DNA of 64,000 bases from Caldilineaceae bacterium (GTDB lineage Bacteria; Chloroflexota; Anaerolineae; Caldilineales; Caldilineaceae). This document shows positions 46,614 through 55,605 of this stretch, one piece after another. A program made the translations under genes and the position numbers. Under the pieces are notes generated by a model. The model was given only the letters and a program-made list of their open reading frames with translations, did not search any database and was not told where the DNA came from. The stretch's first letter is position 1, and every line of letters starts with the position of its first letter. The stretch is taken from assembly GCA_020634815.1 (NCBI GenBank), contig JACKBA010000008.1, forward strand, positions 109,952 to 173,951. The letters are read 5' to 3'.

Positions 46614-48041
46614 CTACTCGAGAATGCCGATGTCCTGCAACTGCTCAGTCAGGCTCTTGACCAGGGCATCGAGCCGGGTCTGGGCGTCCTGGCCGGCATA
46701 GATGTCCTGCAGGGCCTGCGCCCACTCGGTCGTCGTCTCGAAGAAGATGGGCGACGGCGTGAAGTGGATGCGCATGTCTCCTTCCGAGATGGCCTGGAGG
46801 GTGCTCATGTAGTCGGTGTGGAACTCCATGCGCTTCTGGAAGTCCGGGTTGTCGATGATGGACTGGCGCACCGGGTTGACCATGGTGTACTGGTCTTCCA
46901 CCACTGCCGTGGTGAGGAAGTCCTTGCCCGTGGCCCACTGCATGAAGAGCCAGGCGGCGTCCTTCTTCTTGGAGCCGGCATTCATGGCCAGCGACCAGAT
47001 CCAGACGTTGGTGTTGAGTTCGCCATCCGGGCCGCGCGGGCCGGGCGCCCACGCCACGTTGCCCAGCACCTCAGGCGCCGCGGCGCCTTCCTGGTTCTGG
47101 AAGAAGCCCAGAATGTCGGCATCGAAGAGGGTGGCGGCCTTGCCGGCGCCAAAGTCCGAACCGGCCTGGTACCAGGTGTAGGTCGTCCACGCCTCAGGGC
47201 CGGCGCTCTTGACCATGTCGATCCACTTTTCGGTGACTTCGACGGCGCACGGGCTGTTCATCTGCGGGATCATGTTTTCGTCATAGTCCACGCAGCCCTG
47301 GCTGGCGTACATGGTCATGAAGCCGGGGTGAATCGTCGCCCAGTTGAGGCTGCCGCGCACGACGATGCCGGCCATCTCCGGGTTGATCTCCTTGAGCTTC
47401 TTGGAAACCTCGACCAGTTCGTCGATGTTGGCCGGCGGGGTCAGACCATTGGCGTCGAAGATGTCCTTGCGGTACATGTAGGCGTTGGATTCCCAACCCC
47501 ACGGCAGCGCCCACTGCGAGCCGGCGCCCATGCTATCGCGACCGGCCTCGCCGGTCCACATTTCCGAATTGCGCAGACCGGGCAGGATGTCCTCAAAGTC
47601 ATATTCGGCGTTGGTCTTGCTGGGGTCGTTGATGTAGCCTTCCAGCGGTTCCATCCAGCCGGCGGGGGCATACTGCCAGATCATGTAAGCGCCGGTCATG
47701 AACACATCGTAGGTGCTGGCGTCACCCGCCTGCAGGTCGATGGTCACCTTGTCGAAGTAGTTTTGTTCCGGGAAGACGTCGTAGGTGACCTCGATGCCCG
47801 TCAGCTCGGTGAACTTGGGCAGTTCGCCCACGAGTGCCTGCTGGTAGGGGTGCTGGTTGAGGAGCAGCTTCAGGCTCTCGCCCTCATGCGCCCGCCAGTT
47901 GAACTCGCCAGCGGGTGCGGCGGCTGCCTGCTCGGCCGGCGCCTCGGCGGCCGGCGCAGCGGGAGCCGGTGCACACGCGCTGATTACCATCGACAGGATA
48001 ACCAACAGCGCAAGAACAGCATACATTGATCGTGTCTTCAT
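46614..48041 (-). CDS. Sugar ABC transporter substrate-binding lipoprotein
   Basis: 475 residues. The signal peptide ends in the lipobox VISAC (Cys23), followed by an Ala/Pro linker, so the protein is tethered outside the membrane. The rest has the type 1 extracellular solute-binding fold (MalE-like), for example FTELTGIEVTYDVFPEQNYFDKVTIDL, YDVFMTGAYMIWQYAPAGWMEPL and AAWLFMQWATGKDFLT. Many aromatic residues line the expected cleft. It is the first transporter gene of the locus. The ligand cannot be told from sequence; carbohydrate or polyol is expected from the genes behind it. Confidence 0.92.
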   Translation of the reverse strand: MKTRSMYAVLALLVILSMVISACAPAPAAPAAEAPAEQAAAAPAGEFNWRAHEGESLKLLLNQHPYQQALVGELPKFTELTGIEVTYDVFPEQNYFDKVTIDLQAGDASTYDVFMTGAYMIWQYAPAGWMEPLEGYINDPSKTNAEYDFEDILPGLRNSEMWTGEAGRDSMGAGSQWALPWGWESNAYMYRKDIFDANGLTPPANIDELVEVSKKLKEINPEMAGIVVRGSLNWATIHPGFMTMYASQGCVDYDENMIPQMNSPCAVEVTEKWIDMVKSAGPEAWTTYTWYQAGSDFGAGKAATLFDADILGFFQNQEGAAAPEVLGNVAWAPGPRGPDGELNTNVWIWSLAMNAGSKKKDAAWLFMQWATGKDFLTTAVVEDQYTMVNPVRQSIIDNPDFQKRMEFHTDYMSTLQAISEGDMRIHFTPSPIFFETTTEWAQALQDIYAGQDAQTRLDALVKSLTEQLQDIGILE

Positions 48042-48247
48042 TTCCTCTTCTCCAAATGGGAAACTAGCGTGGTTGACTCAAGCAGTGGTCGAAGTTTCGA
48101 CCCAATGGCAACTGCAAACGAGTACTCTGTTTGGCAATCTCCTTTCCCGCCACCATGCGGTTGGATGAAATGTGTGACTGCCTCGTGAAAGAGACAGGCT
48201 CTATCGGCTTACTATGCGTGCGCCGCCACCCAGTCGAGATCAATCAC

Positions 48248-49060
48248 TCAACGAGTGCCGGCAGCTCGCTCAACCGCTCGATCATGAAGGTCGGGGGTGG
48301 CCATCCGGGCGACATCCTCGCGCGTGCTGACGCCGCTCAGCGCCACCGCTGTGAGCATGCCCGCATTCTGTCCCATGGCGATGTCCGTCTCCAGCCGGTC
48401 GCCGACCATCATGCACCGTTCGGCCGGCAGTTGCAGGCATTCGAGCGCGACCTGCATGGTCAGCGTCGACGGCTTGCCGGCCAGCAATTGCAGGCGACGG
48501 CCGGTCATCGTCTCCAGCGCAGCAATCGTGCCGCCGGCGTCCGGAATCGCACCGCCGGGCATGGGACAGGTCTTGTCGCCGTTTGTGGCATAGAACCACG
48601 CGCCGCGCATGAGCGCCTGGTACGCCGTGTTCAGCTTGCGATAGTCCAGGGTGCGGTCGAACGCCACGACCACGGCGTCGATCCCGGCCGGGTCGATCAC
48701 CTCGCGCGGATCCTGGTCGTCGAGTTCGTCGAGCACGGTAAGGCCATGTCCGCGCAGTTCGTTGCGCAGACTCGCCTCGCCGATGACGTAGTAACGGAGT
48801 TCGGGCTGGTGATGGGCAAGGTGATGGCCCAGCACGTAGCCCGAGGTAATCACATCGTCGGCCGCGGTGGGGATACCGAGGCGCGTCAGCTTCGCCGCAT
48901 AGTTTGTGCGCGGCTCGAGCGGCTTGTTGCTGACAAAGAGCGCGCGCTTGCCACGCCGGCGCAGTTCGGCAATCCCGTCGACACTGCCGGGCAGGGCAGC
49001 ATCGCCAAGGTAGACCGTGCCATCCAAGTCGAAGACGAAACCGTCACACCGGACGCTCAT
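48248..49060 (-). CDS. HAD-IIA sugar phosphatase (NagD/AraL type)
   Basis: 270 residues from the ATG at 49060. It is a phosphatase with the HAD core: motif I DGFVFDLDGTVYLG, motif II FVSNKPLEPR, the C2A-cap region with WFYATNGDKTCPMP, the Lys in LLAGKPSTLTMQVALE and motif IV MVGDRLETDIAMGQNAGM. NagD/AraL-type enzymes dephosphorylate a range of sugar phosphates and nucleotides. It stands 206 bp upstream of the binding-protein gene on the same strand, and the SorC-type regulator diverges from it, so it is probably part of the locus. Confidence 0.9.
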   Translation of the reverse strand: MSVRCDGFVFDLDGTVYLGDAALPGSVDGIAELRRRGKRALFVSNKPLEPRTNYAAKLTRLGIPTAADDVITSGYVLGHHLAHHQPELRYYVIGEASLRNELRGHGLTVLDELDDQDPREVIDPAGIDAVVVAFDRTLDYRKLNTAYQALMRGAWFYATNGDKTCPMPGGAIPDAGGTIAALETMTGRRLQLLAGKPSTLTMQVALECLQLPAERCMMVGDRLETDIAMGQNAGMLTAVALSGVSTREDVARMATPDLHDRAVERAAGTR

Positions 49061-49207
49061 CAACGGAGACCTTTCAGCAGGAAACAGATAGAAAACAGGA
49101 TCGAAGCACTGGGGCAAAACAAGCAAGAAAAATCACAAAATGAAATTTCTTGCATGAGCTTAGCACGCAAAATTCGATTTGTCAACCCCATTTCCGTGAA
49201 ATTCCTA

Positions 49208-49253
49208 TTGACACACCTGGGGCGCAGTGGTATCCTGTATGCAAAAATTTGCA
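49208..49253 (+). promoter_or_regulatory. Promoter and palindromic operator of the SorC-type regulator
   Basis: -35 TTGACA at 49208-49213, a 17-base spacer and TATCCT at 49231-49236. An inverted repeat TGCAAA-AA-TTTGCA (49240-49253) covers the expected start of transcription. Nearby GAAATTTC (49142-49149) and GAAAATTTC palindromes add further possible sites. SorC/DeoR-type regulators often bind such A/T-rich palindromes, so autoregulation is plausible. Confidence 0.55.
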
Positions 49254-49305
49254 CGTACTGAAAATTTCTTCCAATCCCATTCAGTCACATCGTGAGGATA
49301 ACCGT

Positions 49306-50280
49306 ATGAACGAGCGGGATGATCTGTTGGCGATGGTGGCGAGCCTCTACTACAAGTTGAACCAGGGACAAGGTGAAATCGCACAGCGCCTGGGCGTCTC
49401 CACCTCCAAAGTTTCGCGCCTGATCAAGGAGGCGTGGGAGCGCGGGATCATCGACGTGCAGATCCGCATGCCGATCCGCGCGATTTTGCGCTGGAGAATG
49501 AACTCGTGAGCCGCTTCGGTCTGCGCGACGCAATGGTCTTGGCGGGGGGCGCCGGACGCTGACGACAGCAGCCTGGTTGCCGCCGCCGGCCAGCTTGCCG
49601 CCGTCTATCTCCAGCGCATCATCCCCGGCCTTGCACCCGGTTCGTCGATTGGCGTGGCCTGGGGAACGGGCGTGCATGCCACCGTCAGCGCCCTGCCCAA
49701 CAATTTCGGGCGCCAGCTCGACGTCGTACAACTGATGGGTGGGGTCGGCGCGCTGGTTGTCGACGGGCCGGACCTGGCGCGCATCGTCGCCGTCAAGCTT
49801 GGCGGCCGCCACTACGACCTGCACGCGCCGTGCTGGTCGAACGGGCAGACGTGCGCGAGGTCTTCCTGAGTGAGCCGACGGTACGCGACGGCATCCGCCG
49901 GGCGCGCGCCGTGCAGATCGCCATCACCGGCATCGGCAGCGTCGACGAGCGCGACTCGAGCTTTCTGCGCGGGGGTTGTTGGCGCGTGTGGACCTCGCCG
50001 CCCTGCGCAACCGTGGCGCCGCCGGCGAGATGGTAGGCCGCTTTTTCGACCAACAGGGCGGCACCGGCGCGCTGGAGATCAATCAGCGCGTCATCGGCAT
50101 CGAACTGGAGGACCTGCGCCACATTCCCACGGTCATGGCGGTGGCGCGCGGGCTGAGCAAGGCGCCGGCCATCCTCGGCGCGCTCAATGGGCGCTTCCTC
50201 AATGTGCTGGTAACGGACGACTCGACGGCACGTTCGATCCTCGCCCTGGCCGAAGGACGCCGGTGCGCACGCCGGCCTGA
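49306..50280 (+). pseudogene. SorC/DeoR family sugar-binding regulator, frameshifted
   Basis: The coding potential runs without a homology gap from the ATG at 49306 to about 50280, but moves between reading frames about four times (near 49480, 49550, 49829 and 49975). The N-terminal helix-turn-helix is clear: DLLAMVASLYYKLNQGQGEI, LGVSTSKVSRLIKEAWERGI. The effector domain shows GSSIGVAWGTGVHATVSAL, VVQLMGGVGALVVDGPDLAR, REVFLSEPTVRDGIRRA, QIAITGIGSVDERDSSFL and EMVGRFFDQQGG, and it ends near ARSILALAEG. These are the parts of a SorC-type regulator that senses a phosphorylated sugar. It is divergent from the carbohydrate operon. The breaks may be real decay or sequence errors. Confidence 0.85.
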
Positions 50281-50310
50281 CGCAGCGGCACGCAGCGGAA
50301 GTCACTGCGC

Positions 50311-51575
50311 TCAGATCCCCATGCTTTGCGCCAGCAGCGCGCCAAGCATGCGCTCCAAATTGGCAAACGAATAGTGGCTGCGCCCGAGCCGGTAGTTGAA
50401 GTCGGTGATCTCGTCGACCAGCGCCGGTTCGAGCAGTAGTTCGCGCGCCCGCTCCACCGTCTCCTGCGTAACGAAATCGTCGAATTCGATGACCTTGAAG
50501 CCCTTGGGCTTGATGTCGAGCCGGTAGATCTCGTAGGCGCTGACGACCAGGGGGCGACGATAGTAGATCGCCTCCAGAAACGCATTGCCAAAGCCCTCGA
50601 CGGCGGATGGATAGGTAACCAGATCGGCGGCCAGGTAATGGCATCGGCCAGCGCAAAGCGCTCGATCTTGCCGTCGACGACCTGCCGCTCCATGCCGAAG
50701 TCACCTGCCGCAAAGCGCGCCTCGATGCCAAACAGATCGATCATCTGGCGCAGGTGGTCGGCGTATTCGGCGCCTTCATCACCCGACGCATGGGAGATCA
50801 CGAGCACGCAGGGCACCTTGAGGCGCTTGGCCAGCTCGATGGCACGCTCGATACGTTTGCGCGGAACGATGCGCGTAGGTTGCAGGAGCATGTACTCGCC
50901 GGACGCGATATTCAGCCGCTCGCGCACCTGGGCAACGATGCCGTCGCGGTTGGGCGGCGCCGCCTGGAAGTTCATCACGTTGGGCACGATCGTCGAGCTG
51001 ACGCCGCGCCGCAAGGCCAACTGGCGCTGCGCAAAGGAATTGATGACCACGTGATGGACGGAGCGCAACGTCGGCGGGAACGCGGCGTTCAGGTAATCTT
51101 CGGCAGCATTGAGGGCAAAGCGCGGCCGTTCCCAGGCAAAGTCGTGATGGTGGCCGATGGTCGGGATGGAGGTCTCGGCCACGAACTCCGCCACGGCGAG
51201 CCCGAGCGGCACGTGCATGGGGATAGCCAGAACATTCTCCGCGATCAGAATGTCGATTGCGAAAGCGCTCGGTGAAGTGATAGAGCTGCTGCTTGAGATG
51301 CTCCTTGAAGCGATGCACGGTGTCGGAGGTCTGCGGGTGCGCACGCGATCGTCGAAAAGATCGCGTGTGATGGCCAGCACCTCGGGATGCTGAAAATGCG
51401 CTTCCGGCACGACGAGCGATCGCTCTGCCGGCCAGTCACATTCGCCCGCAAAGAAGAAGCTTTCGTGGCCCATGCCGGCCAGCACGTCCACCCACTTCTG
51501 CACTTCGAGCGACACGCCATCGGTGCCGGCCAGTCGCGTGGAAACAAAGCCGATTCGTGCATGCACCCCATTCAT
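50311..51575 (-). pseudogene. GT4 family glycosyltransferase, frameshifted
   Basis: From the ATG at 51575 (AAGGAG upstream) the protein can be followed to the stop at 50311, with three frame changes: two near 51325 and 51255 that cancel, and one near 50630. Joined, it reads ARIGFVSTRLAGTDGVSLEV, then TSDTVHRFKEHLKQQLYHF in the second frame, IGHHHDFAWERPRFALNA, LLQPTRIVPRKRIERAIELA, VISHASGDEGAEYADHL and, in the third frame, LVTYPSAVEGFGNAFLEAIY with the family's EGFGNAFLE motif. This is a GT4 retaining glycosyltransferase of about 420 residues. Related proteins make glycosylated glycerate-type solutes, but the acceptor here is not known. Confidence 0.85.
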
Positions 51576-51719
51576 CGCTAGACTTACTCCTTTCGCTGGA
51601 AGTGCCGGCGCCGCAAGGCGCCCGGCATGCCGATACACGAGAGAGGGTAGCAGCTTGATGCCAATCTGCCAATCCGCCAGCCATGGTCATAATTGACAGC
51701 CCCGCGGTGCGTCCCAGAC

Positions 51720-51780
51720 GGCGTGCGTCGCACTGGTCAAACGATCCGTCGCTACCATCACGACCAGTGCGACGCACGCC
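51720..51780. repeat. Inverted repeat, 19-bp perfect arms (GTGCGTCGCA family)
   Basis: Arms 51720-51738 and 51762-51780 (GGCGTGCGTCGCACTGGTC and its complement) flank a 23-base loop. It occupies the 305-base gap between the glycosyltransferase and DinB-type genes; nothing else is clear there apart from short direct repeats of CAGATCGACGAG at about 51885 and 51929. The outer part of each arm matches the inverted repeat at 6000-6062. Confidence 0.88.
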
Positions 51781-51880
51781 CGCTTCGCCAACTTCCTGGG
51801 AGCACAGGCCCAAAACTTTGACAGCTCGACTCGCTTGTATCACGCCGTCCGCTTTGGTTTCGCCACCTGCCAGCCAACTC

Positions 51881-52598
51881 ATGTCAGATCGACGAGATCC
51901 GCCGTCCGCAGGTTTGCTCCTGCGGCCACTCAGATCGACGAGGTTTCCTCAACAATCCGGCCTGGACTACGAGCCCTATCCGGCCTACTCGGATGTACGC
52001 TATGCCCTGCTGCATACGACGCTGGAATTGCGCCAACTGGCAGTCCAACTTCACGCCGCACGCGCAGCAGGCAGGCGCGCCGCTCACGCCGGCGCAGTAC
52101 GCGCTCGCCCAGCATCATGCCGCCTTCCGTGACTTCGAGGCGCTGCTGCTGGCCTTCGACGCCGAGCACTTCAGCGCCGAGCCGGCGCAGGGCGAATGGT
52201 CCGCCGCGGTGATTCTGGCCCATGTGCGCCAGGTCGAACGCAACTTCTACGCCGCCATCCTCAACACGATCCGCAACCCGGCGCCCGGCTTCCTGAGTGA
52301 CGAGGAGGTCGCTACCCTCACCGGCGAACCAGCCGACATCGTGCCGGCGACAGAACTCGCCGCCGGGTGGGCGGCCTTTGCACGGCTGCACGCCCGCCTG
52401 CAAGCCGAGCTTGCCGCGCTGACCGACGCGCAACTGACCATGCCGTCGCCCTACTGGGAGCCGGAGCCCTGGCCCACCATCGGCTTCCGGCTGCACCGCT
52501 TCGAGTCACACCTGCGCGAGCATACGAACCAACTGGAGAAGAGCCTGGCGATGCTCGGCATCAAGCGTAACGAGGGCAGATGCTCGTGCGCCAGATGA
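51881..52598 (+). pseudogene. DinB-family domain, 5' part of a DinB-ankyrin gene (frameshifted)
   Basis: The start (ATG at 51881, or a later one) is uncertain. The first frame gives SGLDYEPYPAYSDVRYALLH and LELRQLAVQL. Near 52050-52070 coding passes to another frame, continuing LTPAQYALAQHHAAFRDFEA, GEWSAAVILAHVRQVERNFY and the DinB closing helices LHRFESHLREHTNQLEKSLA. DinB proteins are four-helix bundles, some of them metal-dependent thiol transferases. The last DinB helix (MLVRQMMAALAEVEGLHIG) lies in the frame of the ankyrin segment at 52580. The region 51881-53281 has a length divisible by three, so one gain and one loss of a base would restore a single 466-residue protein. Confidence 0.65.
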
Positions 52599-53281
52599 TG
52601 GCGGCCCTGGCCGAGGTGGAGGGGCTGCACATCGGGGTGGCGGATCTGTCCCACGCGGCGGTGGACGCCGCCGCCGCGCAGATCGCCGCACGATTTGCCG
52701 CCCTGCCACAGCGGATCGAGGCCATCACGGCCATGATCGACGCCGTCACGGCGCTCGACCACGAACGCATCGCCGGCCTCGTCGGCGCGGAGCCGGCGCT
52801 GGCCGCGACCACGCTGCCGGACGGGCGCAGCGCCATCTTGTTTGCGAAGTACAACGGACGGGCGGACATCGTCCAGACGCTGCTGGCGAGCGGTCTGCGG
52901 CTGAACCTGGCCGAGGCAGCCGCCGTGGGCGAGAGCGATCGCGTGCGCCGAATTCTCGAGGCGTGGCCGGACGCGGCGAACCATTACAGCAGCGATGGCT
53001 TTACACCGCTGCAACTCGCCTGTTTCTTTGGCTATCCTGACAGCGCGCGGCTGCTCATCGATGCCGGGGCGGACGTGCTGGCCGTGGCGCGCAATTCCAT
53101 GCAGATCCAGCCGATTCATGCAGCGGTGGCGGGGCGCAATGCCGGCATCGTGCGCATGCTCATCGCGGCCGGCGCCGACGTCAATGCCCGCCAGCAGGAC
53201 GATTTCACGCCGCTTGCCGCCGCGCGCCAGAATGAGGATCGGGCGATCGAGGAGATGCTCGTCGTGGCGGGGGCAAAGTGA
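52580..53281 (+). CDS. Ankyrin-repeat protein (3' part of the DinB-ankyrin gene)
   Basis: 233 residues from an ATG at 52580, which overlaps the end of the DinB frame by 19 bases. Residues about 1-65 complete the DinB-type helical region. Ankyrin repeats occupy about 60-230: DGRSAILFAKYNGRADIVQTLLASG, DGFTPLQLACFFGYPDSARLLIDAGAD, QPIHAAVAGRNAGIVRMLIAAGADVN and FTPLAAARQNEDRAIEEML. It is probably a protein-binding module. The ATG has GAGGG three bases upstream, so separate translation is possible, but the helical N-terminus suggests that it is the second half of one fused protein. Confidence 0.8.
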   Translation: MLVRQMMAALAEVEGLHIGVADLSHAAVDAAAAQIAARFAALPQRIEAITAMIDAVTALDHERIAGLVGAEPALAATTLPDGRSAILFAKYNGRADIVQTLLASGLRLNLAEAAAVGESDRVRRILEAWPDAANHYSSDGFTPLQLACFFGYPDSARLLIDAGADVLAVARNSMQIQPIHAAVAGRNAGIVRMLIAAGADVNARQQDDFTPLAAARQNEDRAIEEMLVVAGAK

Positions 53282-53316
53282 AGGATTGGAACATCGGCAC
53301 GGACAGAAAGATGAGA

Positions 53317-53433
53317 GCGAATTGTTGATGGGTAATTGCTGATTGCTGATTGTCGCGTGCGCAGCAACGGGGGTTTTCGCAATGCCGATCCGTCAGCAAT
53401 CAACAATTAGCAATCTTCCCATCAACAATTCGC
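53317..53433. repeat. A/T-rich inverted repeat between convergent genes
   Basis: Perfect 16-bp arms GCGAATTGTTGATGGG (53317-53332) and complement (53418-53433), with looser pairing inward between TTGCTGATTGCTGATTG and CAGCAATCAACAATTAGCAA. Its right arm overlaps the last codons of sfsA. The base composition is clearly lower in GC than the surroundings, which suggests an inserted dispersed element or a two-way terminator. Confidence 0.8.
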
Positions 53434-54195
53434 ATTTTCCTTCTCACGAATGCGCCCGGTCAAGACCGGGATCATCTGTGCCAGGTCGGCGGCGGCCAGC
53501 GTGACCGACACCGTGACGGCGTAGAGTTCGACGCCGGCCTGCCCGGCGCAATGCAAGGCGGCGCTGAAGGCCGGATCGTGCTCCCACTGCGGGCGCAGGC
53601 AGCGCGCATCCGGCCGCTGCACGACAAAGCAAATCGCCGCGCGGTCGCCCTGCTCCGCCAGGTGCTGAAGCTCCTCCACATGGCGGCGGCCGCGTTCCGT
53701 GACCGCATCCGGGAAGTAGGCAACGCCATCCTCCACCAGCGTGGCGGACTTGACCTCGATCCAGCAGGTGCGCCCGGCCGCGTCGATCAGCCGGTAGTCG
53801 ATGCGGCTGCGCACCGCGCCAGGTTCGGCATGGGGTACGGAGACCTCGCGTGCGAACGTTTGGTAGTTGCGAAAGGGCGCAAAGAAGCCGGCCTTCAGCC
53901 CTTCGCCAAAGAGCGCGTTCGGCAGCCGCGAGTCGAGGCTGATCAGCGTGCCGTCTTCGGGATGCTCGACAAAGCGCAGGTCGTAGGCGGTCTTGCGCGC
54001 GGGCGTGGTCAGCGGGTCGGCGCTGCTCACGTGGACGATCACGCCGGCGTGCGGGATCAAGAGTTCGCGCAGGCGCCCGGGGTCAGGGCAGTGCACGCGC
54101 ACGGTTTCGCCGCTGTGCTGGAGCTGTGCGATGACGAGATAGCGATTGGGCCGTTCCAAGAAGACGGCAGGCTCGGTTACAAAGGGAAAGCGCAT
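53422..54195 (-). CDS. sfsA: SfsA family DNA/RNA nuclease (sugar fermentation stimulation protein)
   Basis: 257 residues. The family has an N-terminal OB-fold and a C-terminal PD-(D/E)XK nuclease fold. Visible are the opening FLERPNRYLVIAQL, VHCPDPGRLRELL, the SRIDYRLID strand with active Asp, the catalytic ExK in CWIEVKSATLVEDGVAYFPDAVTERGRRHVEEL and the final LTGRI. SfsA was first described in Escherichia coli as affecting maltose metabolism; nuclease activity has been reported for homologues. Length is slightly above the usual about 235. It is convergent with the ankyrin gene. Confidence 0.95.
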   Translation of the reverse strand: MRFPFVTEPAVFLERPNRYLVIAQLQHSGETVRVHCPDPGRLRELLIPHAGVIVHVSSADPLTTPARKTAYDLRFVEHPEDGTLISLDSRLPNALFGEGLKAGFFAPFRNYQTFAREVSVPHAEPGAVRSRIDYRLIDAAGRTCWIEVKSATLVEDGVAYFPDAVTERGRRHVEELQHLAEQGDRAAICFVVQRPDARCLRPQWEHDPAFSAALHCAGQAGVELYAVTVSVTLAAADLAQMIPVLTGRIREKENANC

Positions 54196-54207
54196 AAGAC
54201 AGCCGAA

Positions 54208-55520
54208 TCAGGATCGCAACTCGGCCAGGGCGCGATCGATATCTTCTGGCGACGTGAAACCGCGCACCGTCTGCAGAAGGTGCGCACATCGGGGACAAGG
54301 GTGCGCAGTTCTTCGAGCTTGGGGCCGATGGGACTGGTCGCGGCCGCACCGGTGCCGTAGCTGCCGTGAAAGGCGAAGTACGCCTGATTGAGTTTGCGGA
54401 TATCGTAGCCGTTTTCCACAAAGAGCAGGCGGCGGATCTCCATGTACTCTTCAGCGTCCTCGATGCGGCCCAGTGCGAGAAACTGGTCGGTGATTTCGCG
54501 CGTGTGGCGCATTTCGGTGCGGAAATCGAATGCAGGCGGGGAGGCTTCGGGATCACTGCTCACGGCATCCTCGGCAGCCAGGGCCGCCGCTTCGTCCGGA
54601 TAATGGGTCTCAAGTGCGCGCAAGCCCAGTTCATCGCCGATAATGTCGGCCACGGTCTCATTCATGATCGTCAGATCGGAACTGGTATTGTAGTTCAAGC
54701 CAAGCGGGAATAGGGTCAGATAGTTGTGAACCCATTCATGGGCGATTGTCGTGAGCACCCAGTGAAGCGGAGCGCGATCGATCACTTGCGTTGGGAAAGC
54801 ACCCAGTCCGCCGATGTTGGTCAAATAGGCGCTAAAGTTCTGCTCGCGCAAGATGCTGTCTTCAACAGCCTCGCGTTCGGCCGCGGAGACGTGCGGTTGC
54901 AGCATGGCATAGTGAGCCGTCATGATGCGGCCGCGTGGACTCACGACCAGTTTCTTGGGTGGCTCGGTGAAAGTGAACCAGACCGGCGGGAAGGGCCGGC
55001 CCATCCAGTCGATCCCGTCCGCCACTACCTCACCGCCAACCTGCGCCTCGAGAATCACCTCGACGGCGGGGCGCAGCGCCTCCTTGTCGGCGCGCACTTC
55101 GTCGAGTTGCACCTGAAGGGCACTCTCTCCGGTTGGCTGGCCATCGTTCTTGGCGTAGATGGCATCGATCTTGCCTTCCAGTTCGCCTGCCTGGCGCGCC
55201 AGATCAAGGTAGCGGCGCACCAAGTCCGGCTGGTCAGCGGCAGGGTAGCCATGCGCCGGATCGCGGATCCCTTCACCGAGTTTCTGGCCGATGGCGCCAA
55301 CTTCCCAAGAGACGATATTCCACGCCCAGGGATGCGCAGTCATGTCGATCGCCTGGCCGGATACCGAGAAAGCGCGTCCACTGCGCCGGCGCCGAGGAAG
55401 GTGAAAATGATCGCCAACACGGCCGCCCATTTCAGGAAGCGACGAAGATAGACCCCATGCGCGGGGAACTCTTGACGTCAATACCTGTGAAATCTGACCG
55501 GTCGATGGTTGCACACTCAT
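54208..55520 (-). pseudogene. Membrane-anchored HExxH protein (putative metallopeptidase), frameshifted
   Basis: Most of the protein is in one frame, but the N-terminal membrane anchor (RRFLKWAAVLAIIFTFLGAG, about 55370-55440) is in a second and the C-terminus (GFTSPEDIDRALAELRS, ending at 54208) in another, so two breaks lie near 55360 and 54275. The core has a coiled region (LARQAGELEGKIDAIYAKN), VWFTFTEPPKKLVVSPRG, and a zinc-type site TTIAHEWVHNYL with a downstream Glu in MNETVADIIGDELG. This is the arrangement of a zincin metallopeptidase. I do not recognise a named family. It would be membrane-bound with the active site outside or at the membrane. Confidence 0.7.
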
Positions 55521-55605
55521 AACACGATGTAGTATATCAAAGGGAAGCCGGCGCCGATGTTATCAATGCCGGAATCACAGCAGATTTTAATGTAGCGAGA
55601 TCGCA

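Noticed and set aside
48042..48247. Second operator for the SorC-type regulator before the binding-protein gene
   Set aside because: Only a single TGCAAA half-site (48113-48118) is present; the palindrome is not repeated.
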